NCBI GenBank assembly: GCA_002862805.1
Contig: PKEA01000101.1
Span: 1-36,482 of the forward strand
DNA length: 36,482 bases
Direction of reading: 5' to 3'
Source of the DNA: Flavobacteriaceae bacterium
GTDB lineage: Bacteria; Bacteroidota; Bacteroidia; Flavobacteriales; Flavobacteriaceae
Positions 35,161-36,482 of this stretch are shown in pieces. How positions within the stretch are numbered: position 1 is the stretch's first letter; every line of letters starts with the position of its first letter. The notes beneath the pieces are model-generated. The model was not told the origin of the DNA. It saw only the letters and a list, made by a program, of their open reading frames with translations, and did not search any database. The position numbers and the translations under genes are program-made.

Positions 35161-35191
35161 TTGGTTGCAAAACAATTTTAGTTTATTTTTG
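35161..35191 (+). promoter_or_regulatory. Promoter of the 108-aa exported protein gene
   Basis: TTG (35161-35163), 20 nt, TATTTTTG (35184-35191). It predicts a start near 35198, which rules out translation from the upstream in-frame ATG at 35194. Confidence 0.55.
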
Positions 35192-35220
35192 TTTTGACTT
35201 ATAACTATAAAAAAAACAAA

Positions 35221-35547
35221 ATGAAAAAAATTATTTCTTTATTTATTTTATTATTTGCTTTTAGCTTTTCAGTTAATGCACAAGAAACAAGCAGAGAAGA
35301 TGTGAAAACTTTAGCTAAAAAAGATCTTACACTTTTGTCTGATAATATAAAAATTGACGACCAAAAAACAAAAGAGCTTTATAATGTATTTATACAAAAG
35401 CATTCTTCACTTACAGAGAAAAATGATGAAGAATCAAGAATTATGTTATCAAGAAAGATATCTTCTAAACTAGAGTCTATTTTAGGAAAAGAAGAATTTG
35501 CTAAGATTTCAAATAATAAAGAGTTATTAAAAAAATTAACTTATTAA
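35221..35547 (+). CDS. Small exported helical protein of unknown function
   Basis: 108 aa from the ATG at 35221. An in-frame ATG at 35194 would add nine residues (MTYNYKKNK) ahead of a normal signal peptide and lies at the predicted transcription start, so the shorter start is chosen. Signal peptide about 1-20 (FILLFAFSFSVNA then Q). The mature part is charged and probably all-helical (REDVKTLAKKDLTLLSDNIK, LSRKISSKLESILGKEEF). Like its upstream neighbour it resembles small periplasmic helical proteins, but I do not recognise a family. It converges with hemL on a shared terminator. Confidence 0.75.
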   Translation: MKKIISLFILLFAFSFSVNAQETSREDVKTLAKKDLTLLSDNIKIDDQKTKELYNVFIQKHSSLTEKNDEESRIMLSRKISSKLESILGKEEFAKISNNKELLKKLTY

Positions 35548-35548
35548 T

Positions 35549-35581
35549 AAAAAATCCCAATCAATTGATTGGGATTTTTTT
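35549..35581. terminator. Bidirectional terminator shared with hemL
   Basis: Bases 35549-35580 form a perfect 32-nt palindrome (TCCCAATC/GATTGGGA core) with A/T runs at both ends, giving U-runs in both directions. It separates two convergent genes by 36 nt. Confidence 0.9.
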
Positions 35582-35583
35582 CA

Positions 35584-36482
35584 TTAAAATTCTTTTGTTA
35601 CTTCATCCACACATTTAATAGTATAGTCTAAATCTTCATAACTTAGAGCATCTGTAATAAACCAAGTTTCATAAGCCGAAGGAGCAATGTAAATACCTTT
35701 TGAAAGCAACCCATGGAAGAATTTTTTAAATAAATCATTATCCCCATTTTTAGCCGTTTCAAAATCATACACTTTATTCTTATCAAAATGTACCGATATC
35801 ATTGAACCCACTCTGTTAATCGTAAAATCAACCTTATTATTAATTAGTTTTTCTCTAATTCCTTCTTCTAAGTATTTTGTTTTTTCTTCTAATCGAATAA
35901 ATAATTCTTTATCTTGATTAATGCTTTTCAACATTTCAAGTCCGGCAGCCATAGCTAAAGGATTACCTGACAAGGTTCCTGCTTGATAAACTGGACCAAT
36001 TGGTGATAAGCAATTCATTATCTCATTACGAGCTGCAAAAGCACCCACTGGAAGGCCTCCACCAATAACTTTACCAAAACAAACAACATCAGCATTAACT
36101 CCATACAGTTCTTGCGCACCACCTTTTGACAACCTGAATCCTGTCATCACTTCATCAAAAATAAGCAATGCATCATTATCATTACAAACCGCTCTCAAAT
36201 CGTTTAAAAAACCTTCCATTGGAGGTATACAACCCATATTTCCTGCAACAGGTTCAATTATAATGGCAGCAATTTCATTTTTATTGGCTTCAAATAAAGC
36301 TTTTACATTTTCAATATCATTGTAATTAGCTAGCAAAGTATCTTTTGCTGTTCCTTCAGTAACTCCTGGACTATTTGGAACTCCAAAAGTACTTAAACCA
36401 CTACCGGCAGCAATTAAAAATGAATCGGAATGACCGTGATAACAACCTGAAAATTTAATTATTTTATCCTTTTTTGTATACC
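35584..36482 (-). CDS. hemL: Glutamate-1-semialdehyde 2,1-aminomutase (5' end outside window)
   Basis: PLP enzyme of the C5 haem pathway, making 5-aminolevulinate. The frame stays open to the window edge, with about 299 residues visible of some 430, so the N-terminus is missing. The visible part begins [20 protein letters not shown] and continues [17 protein letters not shown]. The PLP-site [11 protein letters not shown] and the lysine-containing [14 protein letters not shown] are present, as is [16 protein letters not shown]. No frameshift. It ends at the shared palindromic terminator. Confidence 0.96.
   Translation of the reverse strand, partial: YTKKDKIIKFSGCYHGHSDSFLIAAGSGLSTFGVPNSPGVTEGTAKDTLLANYNDIENVKALFEANKNEIAAIIIEPVAGNMGCIPPMEGFLNDLRAVCNDNDALLIFDEVMTGFRLSKGGAQELYGVNADVVCFGKVIGGGLPVGAFAARNEIMNCLSPIGPVYQAGTLSGNPLAMAAGLEMLKSINQDKELFIRLEEKTKYLEEGIREKLINNKVDFTINRVGSMISVHFDKNKVYDFETAKNGDNDLFKKFFHGLLSKGIYIAPSAYETWFITDALSYEDLDYTIKCVDEVTKEF

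Noticed and set aside
1..36482. CRISPR arrays, insertion sequences, prophage or toxin-antitoxin modules
   Set aside because: No regular spacer-repeat pattern, transposase, phage structural gene or paired small toxin/antitoxin frames were seen.

Overview
The window is an AT-rich chromosomal segment from a member of the Bacteroidota, most likely family Flavobacteriaceae. The evidence is a SusC/SusD outer-membrane uptake pair, a Porin_10-type barrel protein, DUF2851 and DUF3467 proteins, promoters of the TTG-N18-20-TAnnTTTG type, and an almost complete lack of Shine-Dalgarno sites. The genus cannot be fixed from what is visible. No prophage, insertion sequence or CRISPR array was seen.

Left part (1-15 kb, minus strand): the classic translation/transcription cluster. 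In transcription order it reads tRNA-Thr(TGT), tRNA-Tyr(GTA), tRNA-Thr(GGT), tuf, tRNA-Trp(CCA), secE, nusG, rplK, rplA, rplJ, rplL, rpoB, rpoC, and then a DUF3467 gene running off the left edge. It matches the E. coli thrU-tyrU-glyT-thrT-tufB-secE-nusG-rplKAJL-rpoBC order, but glyT is missing and tRNA-Trp is inserted before secE. Upstream lies a second minus-strand block: rpsU (with the only strong Shine-Dalgarno noticed near a start codon), a Xer-type tyrosine recombinase and hpf.

Middle (15-24.4 kb, minus strand): an operon-like run of a LeuT-like amino-acid transporter, a 53-aa single-span microprotein, a ComEA-like helix-hairpin-helix protein and an acyl-CoA dehydrogenase. It is followed upstream by DUF2851-PspC, a cystathionine beta-synthase-like enzyme with CBS domains, and a Porin_10-like protein. 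Between rpsU and the dehydrogenase terminator lies a short plus-strand unit with its own promoter-like box, hairpins and terminator, a candidate small RNA.

Right part (24.4-36.5 kb): a minus-strand SusC-SusD-lipoprotein-Calx-beta lipoprotein operon with no neighbouring degradative enzymes, then rnhB (+), lipB (-), lysS (+), two small exported helical proteins (+) and the 3' part of hemL (-, cut by the window edge). Intergenic repeats cluster here: a four-unit 11-bp tandem repeat, a structured dispersed element (second copy at 22.4 kb) and short degenerate repeats on both sides of lysS.

Most genes are ordinary housekeeping genes. The more interesting signals lie between genes: the rpsU leader, the candidate sRNA, the structured repeats, and terminators that overlap the next gene's promoter or start codon.
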